DNA from: an uncultured Collinsella sp.
GTDB taxonomy: Bacteria; Actinomycetota; Coriobacteriia; Coriobacteriales; Coriobacteriaceae
DNA length: 39,642 nucleotides
NCBI GenBank assembly: GCA_900751695.1
Contig: CAADSS010000060.1
Location: forward strand, 1-39,642
Direction of reading: 5' to 3'
The translations under genes were made by a program, and so were the position numbers. The notes under the pieces were generated by a model. The model had not been told where the DNA came from. It saw only the letters and a program-made list of their open reading frames with translations, and ran no database searches. Shown here piece after piece: positions 7,075-16,371 of this stretch. Position 1 is the stretch's first letter. Each line of letters opens with the position of its first letter.

Positions 7075-9443
7075 TAGCGCTCGCCTCCTTCCATGACGGC
7101 TGCAATTTCTTCTTGGGTAAGCCCCAGCTCCTCGGCGGAAAGCTGCGACTGTGCGATCTCCAGGTACGCCGGGCAGCTGCGCAGCAGCTCCTCGTGCGTG
7201 CCGGTGCCCACTACGTGGCCGTCGTCGAGCACGATGATCTGGTCGGCGTGCATGATGGTCGCGATGCGCTGGGCCACGACCACGAGCGCGGCGTCGGTAA
7301 CGTTCTTGGCAAGCTCTTCGCGCAAGCGAGCGTCGGTCTTGTAGTCGAGGGCGCTAAACGAATCATCGAAAACCACGACCTCGGGCTTTTTGGCCAACGC
7401 GCGGGCGATGGCCAGACGCTGGCGCTGACCACCCGAAACATTGGAGCCGCCCTGGCTTATAGGGGAGTCGTAGCCGCCCTCGCGCTCGGCGATAAAGTCC
7501 TCCGCCTGGGCGACGCGTGCTGCCTGGCGCATATCCTCGTCACTCACCATGTCGCCGGCAAACTTGAGGTTGCTCTCGACGGTACCCGAGAACAGACGAC
7601 CCTGCTGCGGAATATAACCGATGCGGCGGCGCAGCTCAGAGAGGGTCATGTCGCGCACGTCGATGCCGTCGAGCGAAATGCTGCCGCCCGTGACGTCGTA
7701 CAGGCGCGGAATCAACTGTACAAGCGTGGACTTGCCCGAACCCGTTGAGCCAATAATGCCGAGCATCTGGCCGGCGTGCGTGGTGAAGTTTACGCCGCTA
7801 ATGACGTCGGCGCGGGCATCGGGATACTGGAAGCTCACGTCACGGAAGGTGAGCTCACCGCGCGGCGCGCTGGCAGCAGGCAATTTGGGTGAGACAGGGT
7901 CGTTGATGCTCGTGGGGCAAGTGATGACCTCTTCCACGCGCTCGGCTGCGACCTCGGCACGGGGCAGGATGACCGAAACCATGGTGAGGATCATAAACGC
8001 CATGACGATCTGCATGGTGTAGGAGATAAACGCCATCATGTTGCCGACCTGCATCACGCCGTCGGACACGCCCTGCGCGCCAAACCAGACGATAAGCACG
8101 GTGATGCAGTTCATGACGAGCATCATGAGCGGCATCATAAAGCTCATGGCGCGGTTGGTGTAGAGCTGTGTGGTCATCAGGTCGAGCGAAGCCTTGTCAA
8201 AACGCTCGAGCTCATGCTCTTCGCGGTTGAACGAACGGATAGGCATAAGGCCGTCGAGCAGCTCGCGGGCGGTAAGGTTCACACGGTCCACAAAGCTCTG
8301 CATCTTTTTGAACTTGGGCATGGTGAGGCCCATAAGCACGCCGACGACGGCCGAGACCGCGATGATGGCCACGGCGATGGTCCACTCTAGGCCGGTATGG
8401 TTGGCCAGGACGCGCATGACGGCGACGATGCCCATGACGGGGGCCATCAGACACATGCGGATAAACAGGGTTGCGGCCATCTGGATCTGCTGAATGTCGT
8501 TGGTGCAGCGGGTGATGAGCGAGGCCTGGCTAAACTTGCCCACCTCGGCCGGCGAGAAGTGCATAACCTTGTTGAAGGTCTCGCGGCGCAGGTCGCGGGC
8601 GATGGAGCAGGCGGTGCGCGAGGCCACGGCACCGGTCAGGATGGTGGCGACGAGCGAGATCAGGCACAGACCAAACATCGTGGTCGCCATGCGGCCCAGG
8701 TAGGCGTTCTGCACGTCGGCGGGGTCGATGCCCTGCGCCTTGTACTCGTCTTGCACATAGCTCACGGCGCGTTGGGTCACGATGGAGCCCGACATGGAGC
8801 CCATTTTGTCCGCCATATCGTTGGCGCCCTCGACGAGCTTGCCCTGGTCGATTAGGCCGCCTTCAACGCCTAGACGCAGACCCTTCATGGTGATCTTACC
8901 GCCGTCGGCGTCGATCTGCTTTTGCATGTTCTGCGCCGCTGCGGCCTTCTGCTGCATCTCGGCGAGCTGCTCGGGCGTCATCGCCGCCATCTGCTCGGGG
9001 GTGGGCATGGCCTGAGCGGCGCCGTCATCGCTTGCCTCGGTAGATGCGCCGGTCATGTCGCCCATGGAGTTGGCATCGATGCCCTGGTTGAACGAAAGGA
9101 CGACAGTCTCGGGCAGGCTCATGATGTCGGCAATCTTGCCGCCGTCGGCGCGCTCCTCCTCGGTGCCCTTGTACGTTCGAATGCCGTTATTGTCCGCCTT
9201 GCTAAACACGGCCTCTACCGTCTTGGCGTCCTTGGCGCTCATAAAGAGTTCGAGGTCGTCGAGCGATTCGGCGCGGATGGTGTCGGGTACGGGCGAGGCG
9301 ATGCCACCTTGCTGCACGCCCACGTCGACGATGTCGCTCATATAGGTAGGCAGCGCCAGATCGGCGTTGCAGCTGATTACGATAAGTACGATAGCTGTGA
9401 ACAGTGCCAGGATATGCTTTTTAAAGAGCTTGAGAATCCTCAC
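7074..9443 (-). CDS. ABC exporter half-transporter with large extracytoplasmic insert and degenerate ATPase site
   Basis: At 789 residues it is about 200 longer than a normal half-exporter. TM1 (about 11-30) is followed by a roughly 210-residue hydrophilic, Met/Gln/Ala-rich segment (about 37-250) before TM2 (about 252-275), so the insert faces outside. The ATPase domain has Walker A GSTGSGKS (565-572) and signature VSGGQ (669-673). The catalytic Glu is replaced by Asp694 (VFDDS) and the switch His by Gln725 (VVAQRIAT). Such substitutions mark the non-hydrolysing half of heterodimeric exporters. The GTG start at 9443 overlaps the marR stop (GTGA) and has AGGAG upstream. Its partner is the next gene. 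Confidence 0.92.
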   Translation of the reverse strand: MRILKLFKKHILALFTAIVLIVISCNADLALPTYMSDIVDVGVQQGGIASPVPDTIRAESLDDLELFMSAKDAKTVEAVFSKADNNGIRTYKGTEEERADGGKIADIMSLPETVVLSFNQGIDANSMGDMTGASTEASDDGAAQAMPTPEQMAAMTPEQLAEMQQKAAAAQNMQKQIDADGGKITMKGLRLGVEGGLIDQGKLVEGANDMADKMGSMSGSIVTQRAVSYVQDEYKAQGIDPADVQNAYLGRMATTMFGLCLISLVATILTGAVASRTACSIARDLRRETFNKVMHFSPAEVGKFSQASLITRCTNDIQQIQMAATLFIRMCLMAPVMGIVAVMRVLANHTGLEWTIAVAIIAVSAVVGVLMGLTMPKFKKMQSFVDRVNLTARELLDGLMPIRSFNREEHELERFDKASLDLMTTQLYTNRAMSFMMPLMMLVMNCITVLIVWFGAQGVSDGVMQVGNMMAFISYTMQIVMAFMILTMVSVILPRAEVAAERVEEVITCPTSINDPVSPKLPAASAPRGELTFRDVSFQYPDARADVISGVNFTTHAGQMLGIIGSTGSGKSTLVQLIPRLYDVTGGSISLDGIDVRDMTLSELRRRIGYIPQQGRLFSGTVESNLKFAGDMVSDEDMRQAARVAQAEDFIAEREGGYDSPISQGGSNVSGGQRQRLAIARALAKKPEVVVFDDSFSALDYKTDARLREELAKNVTDAALVVVAQRIATIMHADQIIVLDDGHVVGTGTHEELLRSCPAYLEIAQSQLSAEELGLTQEEIAAVMEGGER

Positions 9444-9889
9444 TCGGCATCTCTCCTTTCTTGATTGCGGTCGATAATTTCGTTGGCACGTCTTAGAAGG
9501 CGCACCATCTCTTGGGTATCTGTTTCGCCGAGCTGCTCGAGGAAAGCCGCAGTGCGGTTCTCGAATTCCCGACGTTTGATTTCGAGATCTTGGAATCCTT
9601 TGTCGGTCACCGTGACGTGTACGCGACGACGGTCGGTCTTTGAGTGCTCGCGCTCGACCCAGCCCTTGGCTTCGAGAGCGCGTAGGATATTGGCGATGCG
9701 GGCACTCGAGACCCAGGCGCGATCAGCGAGTTCGCTCGGCGTGAGCGAGCCGCCAGCGAGCATGAGGGCGCGCATGACAGCCATCTCGCCGCCGAGAGCT
9801 TTGTCCGCAAAGCGCGAAATACGCTGATGCATGCTGCCAAACTCAGTTAAGAGCTGACGCCCAAGCTCATGGAAATCGGTATCTTCCAC
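9440..9889 (-). CDS. MarR-family transcriptional regulator
   Basis: This is a 149-residue winged-helix DNA-binding protein of typical MarR length. The helix-turn-helix lies in LTPSELADRAWVSSARIANILRALEAKGWVERE, followed by the wing with DRRRVHVTVTDKG. It heads an operon with two ABC exporter genes and overlaps the first by four bases, so it probably represses their expression until a ligand binds. The start is a GTG at 9889 with AGGGG 7-8 bases upstream; no in-frame ATG lies nearby. The start codon sits inside a perfect 15-bp inverted repeat that is probably the autoregulatory operator. Confidence 0.93.
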   Translation of the reverse strand: MEDTDFHELGRQLLTEFGSMHQRISRFADKALGGEMAVMRALMLAGGSLTPSELADRAWVSSARIANILRALEAKGWVEREHSKTDRRRVHVTVTDKGFQDLEIKRREFENRTAAFLEQLGETDTQEMVRLLRRANEIIDRNQERRDAE

Positions 9890-9929
9890 CGAAAACCCCT
9901 AACACTAGAAACTATTTTCGGTGGAAGAT
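9881..9929 (-). promoter_or_regulatory. Perfect inverted repeat over the marR start, probable MarR operator
   Basis: The arm 9881-9895 (ATCTTCCACCGAAAA) is the exact reverse complement of 9915-9929, with 19 bases between. The inner arm covers the GTG start codon and the spacing to the ribosome binding site of marR. Binding here would block its own transcription or translation. An RNA hairpin hiding the start codon is an alternative reading. Confidence 0.65.
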
Positions 9930-10074
9930 GATACCCCCATACGCGGGCCTCATACAGTGGGCAATATTAAGAGCTCATTAAGACTTAAAATCATTCAATT
10001 GCTAAAGCGTTTCAAAGAACTATCATGCCCGCGGTTAGGCGAGGGGTTGTCACCACCATGACGACTGGGACTCA

Positions 10075-10080
10075 TATAAT
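10075..10080 (+). promoter_or_regulatory. Possible -10 box (TATAAT) for the dehydrogenase gene
   Basis: A perfect TATAAT lies 62 bases before the dehydrogenase ATG. No good -35 box is found at the normal distance (TTGTCA is 22 bases upstream), so this call is weak. Between 9930 and 10074 I see no gene. Confidence 0.35.
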
Positions 10081-10141
10081 CGCCACGCGCGATGCTCCAA
10101 CTTCCCGCAAGGAGACACCTTACATAAAGGGGGATGGAGTC

Positions 10142-10891
10142 ATGGCATTTGACTTCACGGGCAAGACCGCGATTGTCACGGGCGGCACTCAGGGCATTGG
10201 CCTCGAGATCGCCAAGGGCATCGTCGCGGGCGGTGGACATGTCGCGCTCATCGCAAGGAACGCTGCTAAGGGCGAGGCCGCAGTGGCCGAGCTTGGCGAG
10301 GGCAACAAGTTCTATCAGCTCGATGTCGCCGATGCGCCCAAGGCGCGCGAGACCGTCGAGCAGATTTTTACGGACCTGCCGCAAACCAATATCTTGATTA
10401 ACTGCGCTGGCGTCATCAGCACCAAGAAGTTCGACGAGATCGATGACACCGAGTGGCGCCGCACCATCGACATCAACCTCAACGGTACCTTTACCATGAT
10501 GAACGCCGTCTACCCGCACTTTAAGGCGGCCCATGCCGGCACTATCGTCAACGTAAGCTCTGTTGCTGGCAAGATCGGCGGCGGCCTGCTCGGCACCGCT
10601 GCCTACGCGAGCTCCAAGGCCGGTGTTAACGGTCTAACCAAGGCAGTCGCCAAGGAAGGCGGCAAGTTCGGCGTCCGCTGCAACGCTGTGTGCCCGTCGC
10701 TCACGTTGACCGATATGACCTCGATTCTCTCTGACGAGAACTCTCAGCGCATCATCAACGGTATTCCTCTGGGCCGCGCCGCCCAGGCCAGCGAGCCTGC
10801 GCAGATGGTGCTGTTCTTCGCTTCCGACCTCGCCAGCTTCGTGAACGGCGAGATTGGTGACTGCGACGGCGGCATCGTCCTGGACGGGTAA
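10142..10891 (+). CDS. Short-chain dehydrogenase/reductase, possibly acting on a sugar acid
   Basis: This is a classical SDR oxidoreductase of 249 residues. It shows the NAD(P)-binding motif TGGTQGIG (13-20), NCAG in the middle, and the catalytic Tyr155/Lys159 in YASSK with the preceding serine in VSS. The ATG at 10142 is preceded by a GGGGGATGGAG ribosome binding site; upstream extensions lack one. Close relatives include FabG-type ketoacyl-ACP reductases and 2-keto-3-deoxygluconate 5-dehydrogenase (KduD). The next gene is a ketodeoxygluconate permease-like transporter, which favours a sugar-acid substrate, but the reaction is not determined by sequence. A hairpin (10911-10942) separates the two genes and may attenuate read-through. 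Confidence 0.85.
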   Translation: MAFDFTGKTAIVTGGTQGIGLEIAKGIVAGGGHVALIARNAAKGEAAVAELGEGNKFYQLDVADAPKARETVEQIFTDLPQTNILINCAGVISTKKFDEIDDTEWRRTIDINLNGTFTMMNAVYPHFKAAHAGTIVNVSSVAGKIGGGLLGTAAYASSKAGVNGLTKAVAKEGGKFGVRCNAVCPSLTLTDMTSILSDENSQRIINGIPLGRAAQASEPAQMVLFFASDLASFVNGEIGDCDGGIVLDG

Positions 10892-10910
10892 TACCCCACG
10901 ACGATTGTTC

Positions 10911-10942
10911 GGCGACGGCTCCTGCGACTCGGGACCGTCGCC
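10911..10942 (+). terminator. Hairpin terminator or attenuator between the dehydrogenase and permease genes
   Basis: The arms GGCGACGG (10911-10918) and CCGTCGCC (10935-10942) are followed by ttctttct. It is placed 20 bases after the dehydrogenase stop. Confidence 0.75.
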
Positions 10943-10999
10943 TTCTTTCTGATATAGGCGCGTGCGGCTACGAATCGCATGCATCCAAAGGAGATATAT

Positions 11000-12019
11000 A
11001 TGAGTGAATCGACTGCGGTGGAGGCGCCGGCGGCAAAGGAGCCGTTCTTTAAGATGTCCTCCATCCCGGGTGCCAATATTTTGGTGCCGCTTTTGTTGGG
11101 CTGCCTGCTCAACACGCTATTCCCCGACCTGTTCAAAACGCTCGGCAGCTTTACGCTTGGTATGACCCAGCAGGGCGCAGGCCCGCTCGTGGGCGCTTTT
11201 TTGCTCATCGTCGGTACGACGATTTCGTTTAAGAGCGCTCCTGCCGCCGCTGCCCGCGGTGCCATTATCATCGCCGTCAAGCAGATCGTGGTCGTTGCCG
11301 TGTCGCTGCTCATTCTTTATGTATTCAACGACAACCTGTTTGGCATCTCTGCCATGGTGATGCTGGCGGCTTGCACCGGCGCCAACAACGCTATGTACGC
11401 TGGCCTGATGGGCACCATGGGCAACGAGGCTGAGCGTGGCGCTGTCGCCATCACCACACTGGTTGTCGGCCCTCCGGTCACGATGATCGTGCTCGGCGCC
11501 GCCGGCCAGGCTCCGATTGGCTGGTCGCTCGTGGGCGCCATCCTGCCGATCGTCGTCGGCATTATTCTGGGTAACCTGTTCCCCAGCTTTAAGAAGATGA
11601 TGGCACCGGCACTTTCCGCCATCATCGTGCTCGTCTTCTTTGCCATGGGCTCGACCATGACTTTTGGCCAGCTTATCAACGGCGGTCTTCCCGGCATCCT
11701 GCTCGGCGTGATCTGCTCGGTGATCTTTGCAATTCCCGTCATCGCGGTCGATAAGCTCACGGGTGGTACGGGTGTCGCAGGTGCGGCCATTTCGAGCTGC
11801 GCCGGAGCCAATGTGGCCACGCCTGCTGCCATGGCAAGCGTCAACGGGGCCATGTACGGCGGTGCGGTGCTCGCGACGGCTACGGCACAGGTTGCTGCCT
11901 GCGCAATCGTTACGGCTATTTTGACCCCGCTGGTCACCAGCTGGTGCTACAAGCATTTTGAGGGCCAGGGCAACGGCGATAGCAAGGCAACGGCCGACAA
12001 GGCCGCCGCAGCCGCCTAA
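11000..12019 (+). CDS. kdgT: 2-keto-3-deoxygluconate permease family transporter
   Basis: This 339-residue, strongly hydrophobic protein has about ten transmembrane segments. It shows family features such as IPGANILVPLLLGCLLNTLFP at the start, LAACTGANNAMYAGLMG in the middle, and AISSCAGANVATPAAMASV near the end. These are typical of KdgT proton symporters, which take up 2-keto-3-deoxygluconate from pectin or uronate breakdown. The start at 11000 has AAAGGAGA 6-7 bases upstream; an in-frame ATG at 10979 has none. The tail is Ala/Lys-rich and probably cytoplasmic. The dehydrogenase gene before it supports a role in sugar-acid metabolism. The exact substrate is inferred from the family. Confidence 0.85.
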   Translation: MSESTAVEAPAAKEPFFKMSSIPGANILVPLLLGCLLNTLFPDLFKTLGSFTLGMTQQGAGPLVGAFLLIVGTTISFKSAPAAAARGAIIIAVKQIVVVAVSLLILYVFNDNLFGISAMVMLAACTGANNAMYAGLMGTMGNEAERGAVAITTLVVGPPVTMIVLGAAGQAPIGWSLVGAILPIVVGIILGNLFPSFKKMMAPALSAIIVLVFFAMGSTMTFGQLINGGLPGILLGVICSVIFAIPVIAVDKLTGGTGVAGAAISSCAGANVATPAAMASVNGAMYGGAVLATATAQVAACAIVTAILTPLVTSWCYKHFEGQGNGDSKATADKAAAAA

Positions 12020-12057
12020 TGCCAAGCGGCAATCAAAGCTAAAAACTAGTCACGCCA

Positions 12058-12091
12058 CAGGGCGGCCACGGGGGATTCCGTGGCCGCCCTG
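12058..12091 (+). terminator. Terminator after the permease gene
   Basis: Perfect 14-base arms (12058-12071 and 12078-12091) enclose a 6-base loop. The following bases are cagtttctg. It lies 38 bases after the permease stop. Confidence 0.8.
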
Positions 12092-12485
12092 CAGTTTCTG
12101 TAGGGTCTCTGGAACACTTTACTCTGCTAAAGCTGGCATAACAGCTAGAGTGAACGTCGTACAAAGGCAAGGAAAAATACCAAACAAATCGGTGAACGGT
12201 AGTTGTTCGCGCTCGCATTTCCTGCGGGTTTGTAAAAAACGCCTTTATGATATAAAAAAAGAAACATATAACAGCCCAGATGGAGAGGGTCGCTATGTTA
12301 TCCTTCTCAAACGGGTGAAATCTTGGGTTTTGGGTTGTAGCTCCAAGGTGGACAAACGTTTTTCCTGCGCCAACGTGTGGTGAAGAACGGAAGAAGCCGG
12401 TAGTGCAAGCCGATAATTCAAGAATTCAATAAGCAGCGGTGTGAGAGAGCGCCGCATTACACGTAACTAGGAGCGTGGTTACACA
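12092..12485 (+). promoter_or_regulatory. Long upstream region of the pyruvate formate-lyase gene
   Basis: About 390 bases carry no credible gene. A promoter-like pair TTGTAA and TATAAA around 12231-12257 would give an mRNA leader of more than 200 bases. Close to the start there is a GCGG...CCGC hairpin around 12434-12453. A seven-codon reading frame (MLSFSNG) beginning at 12295 has GGAGAGG upstream but no further support. No FNR-type palindrome or known riboswitch was recognised. The ribosome binding site AGGAG is at about 12469-12473. Confidence 0.35.
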
Positions 12486-14537
<2,052 letters not shown>

Positions 14538-14538
14538 C

Positions 14539-14563
14539 TATTGTTAGTGCTATACTAACAATA
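14539..14563 (+). promoter_or_regulatory. Inverted repeat just after the pflB stop
   Basis: Ten-base arms TATTGTTAGT and ACTAACAATA enclose a 5-base loop within two bases of the pflB stop. With the GC hairpin that follows at 14580, it may stabilise, process or partly terminate the mRNA between the two halves of the lyase. Confidence 0.55.
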
Positions 14564-14579
14564 ACGATTACTGATTAGT

Positions 14580-14599
14580 GCGCCGGTTTCGGCCGGCGC
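14580..14599 (+). terminator. GC hairpin between pflB and the glycyl-radical domain gene
   Basis: The arms GCGCCGG and CCGGCGC enclose a 6-base loop, with no T-run behind. It sits 11 bases before the ribosome binding site of the next gene, so it is more likely an mRNA processing or stability element than a full terminator. Confidence 0.5.
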
Positions 14600-14622
14600 C
14601 TATCGATCGAAGGAGACACATT

Positions 14623-14874
14623 ATGAAGGTTTCTGAAGTTTCCGAGACTCAGGCCGATAACCTGGTCCACATGCTCGACGCTTACGCCGAGAAGGGTGGC
14701 CACCACCTGAACATCAACGTCTTCAACCGTGAGACGCTGCTCGACGCTCAGGCTCACCCCGAGAAGTATCCGCAGCTGACCATCCGCGTTTCCGGCTACG
14801 CCGTGAACTTCCACACGCTCACCAAGGAGCAGCAGGACGAGGTCATTGCGCGTACCTTCCACGACAAGTTCTAA
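14623..14874 (+). CDS. grcA: Autonomous glycyl-radical domain of pyruvate formate-lyase (GrcA-like)
   Basis: This 83-residue protein equals the C-terminal domain of PflB. It contains GGHHLNINVFNRETLLDA, the PEKYPQLTIRVSGYAV motif with radical-bearing Gly58, and LTKEQQDEVIARTF at the end. Its own ATG has AAGGAG seven bases upstream. In E. coli a similar free domain (GrcA/YfiD) repairs oxygen-cleaved PflB. Here the upstream lyase lacks the domain altogether, so this protein is probably an essential subunit rather than a spare part. Radical installation would be done by PflA. A large structured element begins directly behind the stop codon. Intergenic hairpins may set the ratio of the two products. 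Confidence 0.93.
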   Translation: MKVSEVSETQADNLVHMLDAYAEKGGHHLNINVFNRETLLDAQAHPEKYPQLTIRVSGYAVNFHTLTKEQQDEVIARTFHDKF

Positions 14875-15055
14875 AGGGTTCAACTCCTGTAGGATTACTG
14901 GGGCCGGTTTTGGGTTATTTCCCAAAACGTCCTCGGACATGCAAAGAGGCTCCGCTGCGCGCGTTGCGCGGCGGAGCCTCTTTGCGTCCTGCGGGATGTT
15001 TTGGGAAATAACCCAAAACCGGCCATGTGGGGTCCTTTGGAGTCACCCTTTAGGC
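14875..15055 (+). repeat. Structured 3' element, type 1, copy A (after grcA)
   Basis: A main stem of 27 perfect base pairs (14902-14928 with 14998-15024) is separated by an internal loop from an inner stem of 15 perfect pairs (14941-14955 with 14971-14985), with a small GCGC hairpin at the tip. The internal-loop strands are GTCCTCGGACAT and GTCCTGCGGGAT, in which GGAC can pair with GTCC. Outside the main stem, AAAGGGT/ACCCTTT and ACTCC/GGAGT pair again and touch the grcA stop region. Copies B (24494-24680) and C (29895-30055) share the loop but not the stems. Confidence 0.75.
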
Positions 15056-15143
15056 GGAACTCTCCTAATTATTTGGATGAGTCGTTTACTTACTTGTACT
15101 GTTACCGTCTTCCCGCTCTTGTTGGGGTATGCTTTGTTCGTAT

Positions 15144-15157
15144 GTAAACGTATGACA
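15144..15157 (+). promoter_or_regulatory. Operator-like site upstream of the LacI-family gene
   Basis: The site GTAAACGTATGACA matches the motif found three times before the GH32 operon (inverse of TGTCAnnCGTTTwC). It lies 20 bases before the regulator start codon, suggesting autoregulation. Confidence 0.65.
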
Positions 15158-15177
15158 TGTTGATGGGGGAGGGTGCT

Positions 15178-16188
15178 ATGGCTCGCGAGGGCGCTCGTTC
15201 TAAGGATTCGGCTAAGCCTGGCATCAAGGAAGTTGCAGCGGTGGCGGGGGTTTCGCCTACTACGGTATCTCGCGTGCTTAATAATCGCGGCTATATTAGC
15301 CAAGAGACCCGCGATAAGGTCCATGCCGCGATGAAGCGCATCAACTATACGCCCAACGATATCGCCCGTGCCATGCTCAACGGTCGCCTGAATCTAATAG
15401 GTATGATAGTCCCCTATGTCAGCAGCCCGTTTCATGCCCAAGCGGTCCAAGCCGTTGAGCGTACCCTGGCCGAAAACGGTTTTAAGATGTTGCTGTGCAA
15501 TAGCGCCAATCGACCTGATCTTGAGCGTTCTTATATCGATATGCTTCGGCGCAATATGGTTGATGGCGTCATCGTCAACTCGCTTAATATCGGTGCCGAG
15601 GCGTATGCCAAGATGGGCTTGAGTCTGGTTGGTATCGACTGCGACCTTGGCGAGGCCTCTGTTCAGATTGCGAGCGACAGCTATGGCATCGGCGAACTTG
15701 CCACGCGTCGCCTGATTGATGACGGGTGTTCGCGCATCTTGTGCCTGCGCAACAATAGCCGCATGCGCATGCCTGCCAATAAGCGTACCGATGCCTACCA
15801 CGATGTTGTGGAGCAGGCCGGTTTGCCCGCGCTTGTCCGTGAGGTCGAGTTCGTTAAGTCCGATGACGAAAAGAGTGCGGTCGTTGCGAAGATCCTCGAT
15901 GAGAACCCCGATATTGACGGCATCTTTGCGGGAGACGACACGATGGCGGCTATCTGTCTTAACGTGATGAAGCAGCGCGGCTTGAGCGCTCCGGACGATA
16001 TTAAGGTCGTGGGCGCGGATGGCGCCCGCCGCACTATGACGTTTATGCCTGACTTAACAACCGTACGTCAAGATATCGATCGCATCGGAGAGCTCGCGGC
16101 GCAATCCATCATTGCTCTTATTAACGGGGAAAAGCCCGAGTCGAATATCAAGCTTCCCGTTGAGCTTATCGAGGGCAAAACCGCGTAA
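15178..16188 (+). CDS. LacI-family transcriptional regulator of the sucrose/fructoside locus
   Basis: This 336-residue protein has the N-terminal LacI helix-turn-helix (about 15-38, GIKEVAAVAGVSPTTVSRVLNNRGYIS), the hinge helix (ARAMLNGR) and a periplasmic-binding-like sugar sensor domain. The ATG at 15178 is chosen because GGGGGAGGG lies six bases upstream; ATG codons at 15157 and 15163 overlap the operator-like site and have no such signal. It precedes a GH32-PTS-GH32 operon, and the same operator motif occurs at its own promoter and that of the operon. It is therefore very likely the local repressor. The effector is probably a phosphorylated disaccharide or fructose derivative, by inference from the operon. 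Confidence 0.93.
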   Translation: MAREGARSKDSAKPGIKEVAAVAGVSPTTVSRVLNNRGYISQETRDKVHAAMKRINYTPNDIARAMLNGRLNLIGMIVPYVSSPFHAQAVQAVERTLAENGFKMLLCNSANRPDLERSYIDMLRRNMVDGVIVNSLNIGAEAYAKMGLSLVGIDCDLGEASVQIASDSYGIGELATRRLIDDGCSRILCLRNNSRMRMPANKRTDAYHDVVEQAGLPALVREVEFVKSDDEKSAVVAKILDENPDIDGIFAGDDTMAAICLNVMKQRGLSAPDDIKVVGADGARRTMTFMPDLTTVRQDIDRIGELAAQSIIALINGEKPESNIKLPVELIEGKTA

Positions 16189-16244
16189 TTCGCCCCGTGC
16201 CAAAAGAATTCCTCAAACGCCTCTGATGACCGTTCGCCGGCATA

Positions 16245-16258
16245 TGTCAACCGTTTAC
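16245..16258 (+). promoter_or_regulatory. Upstream LacI-type operator of the GH32 operon
   Basis: The site TGTCAACCGTTTAC lies 127 bases before the first GH32 gene. Together with the two downstream sites it could allow repression by DNA looping. Confidence 0.6.
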
Positions 16259-16292
16259 CGACGACTGGAACTGCGAAAAGACGTATTGGTGT

Positions 16293-16329
16293 GAAAACGT
16301 TTGACATATGAAAACGATTGACATATCTT
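16293..16329 (+). promoter_or_regulatory. Promoter of the GH32-PTS operon overlapped by two LacI-type operators
   Basis: The promoter has TTGACA at 16301-16306 and TATCTT at 16324-16329 with 17 bases between. Two operator copies in inverse orientation, at 16293-16306 and 16310-16323, cover the -35 box and the spacer. A bound repressor would exclude RNA polymerase. Confidence 0.75.
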
Positions 16330-16371
16330 GCCATTGTACCGAGTTAGTATGTCGTGGAAAGGAAGTCTCGG

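Noticed and set aside
12295..12318. Possible leader peptide MLSFSNG upstream of pflB
   Set aside because: It has a fair ribosome binding site but no run of regulatory codons and no clear attenuator hairpin behind it.
14538..14622. Frameshift or stop mutation splitting one pyruvate formate-lyase gene
   Set aside because: The 85 bases between the parts are not lyase coding sequence in any frame. The second part has its own start and AAGGAG, and hairpins lie between. It is a true gene split.
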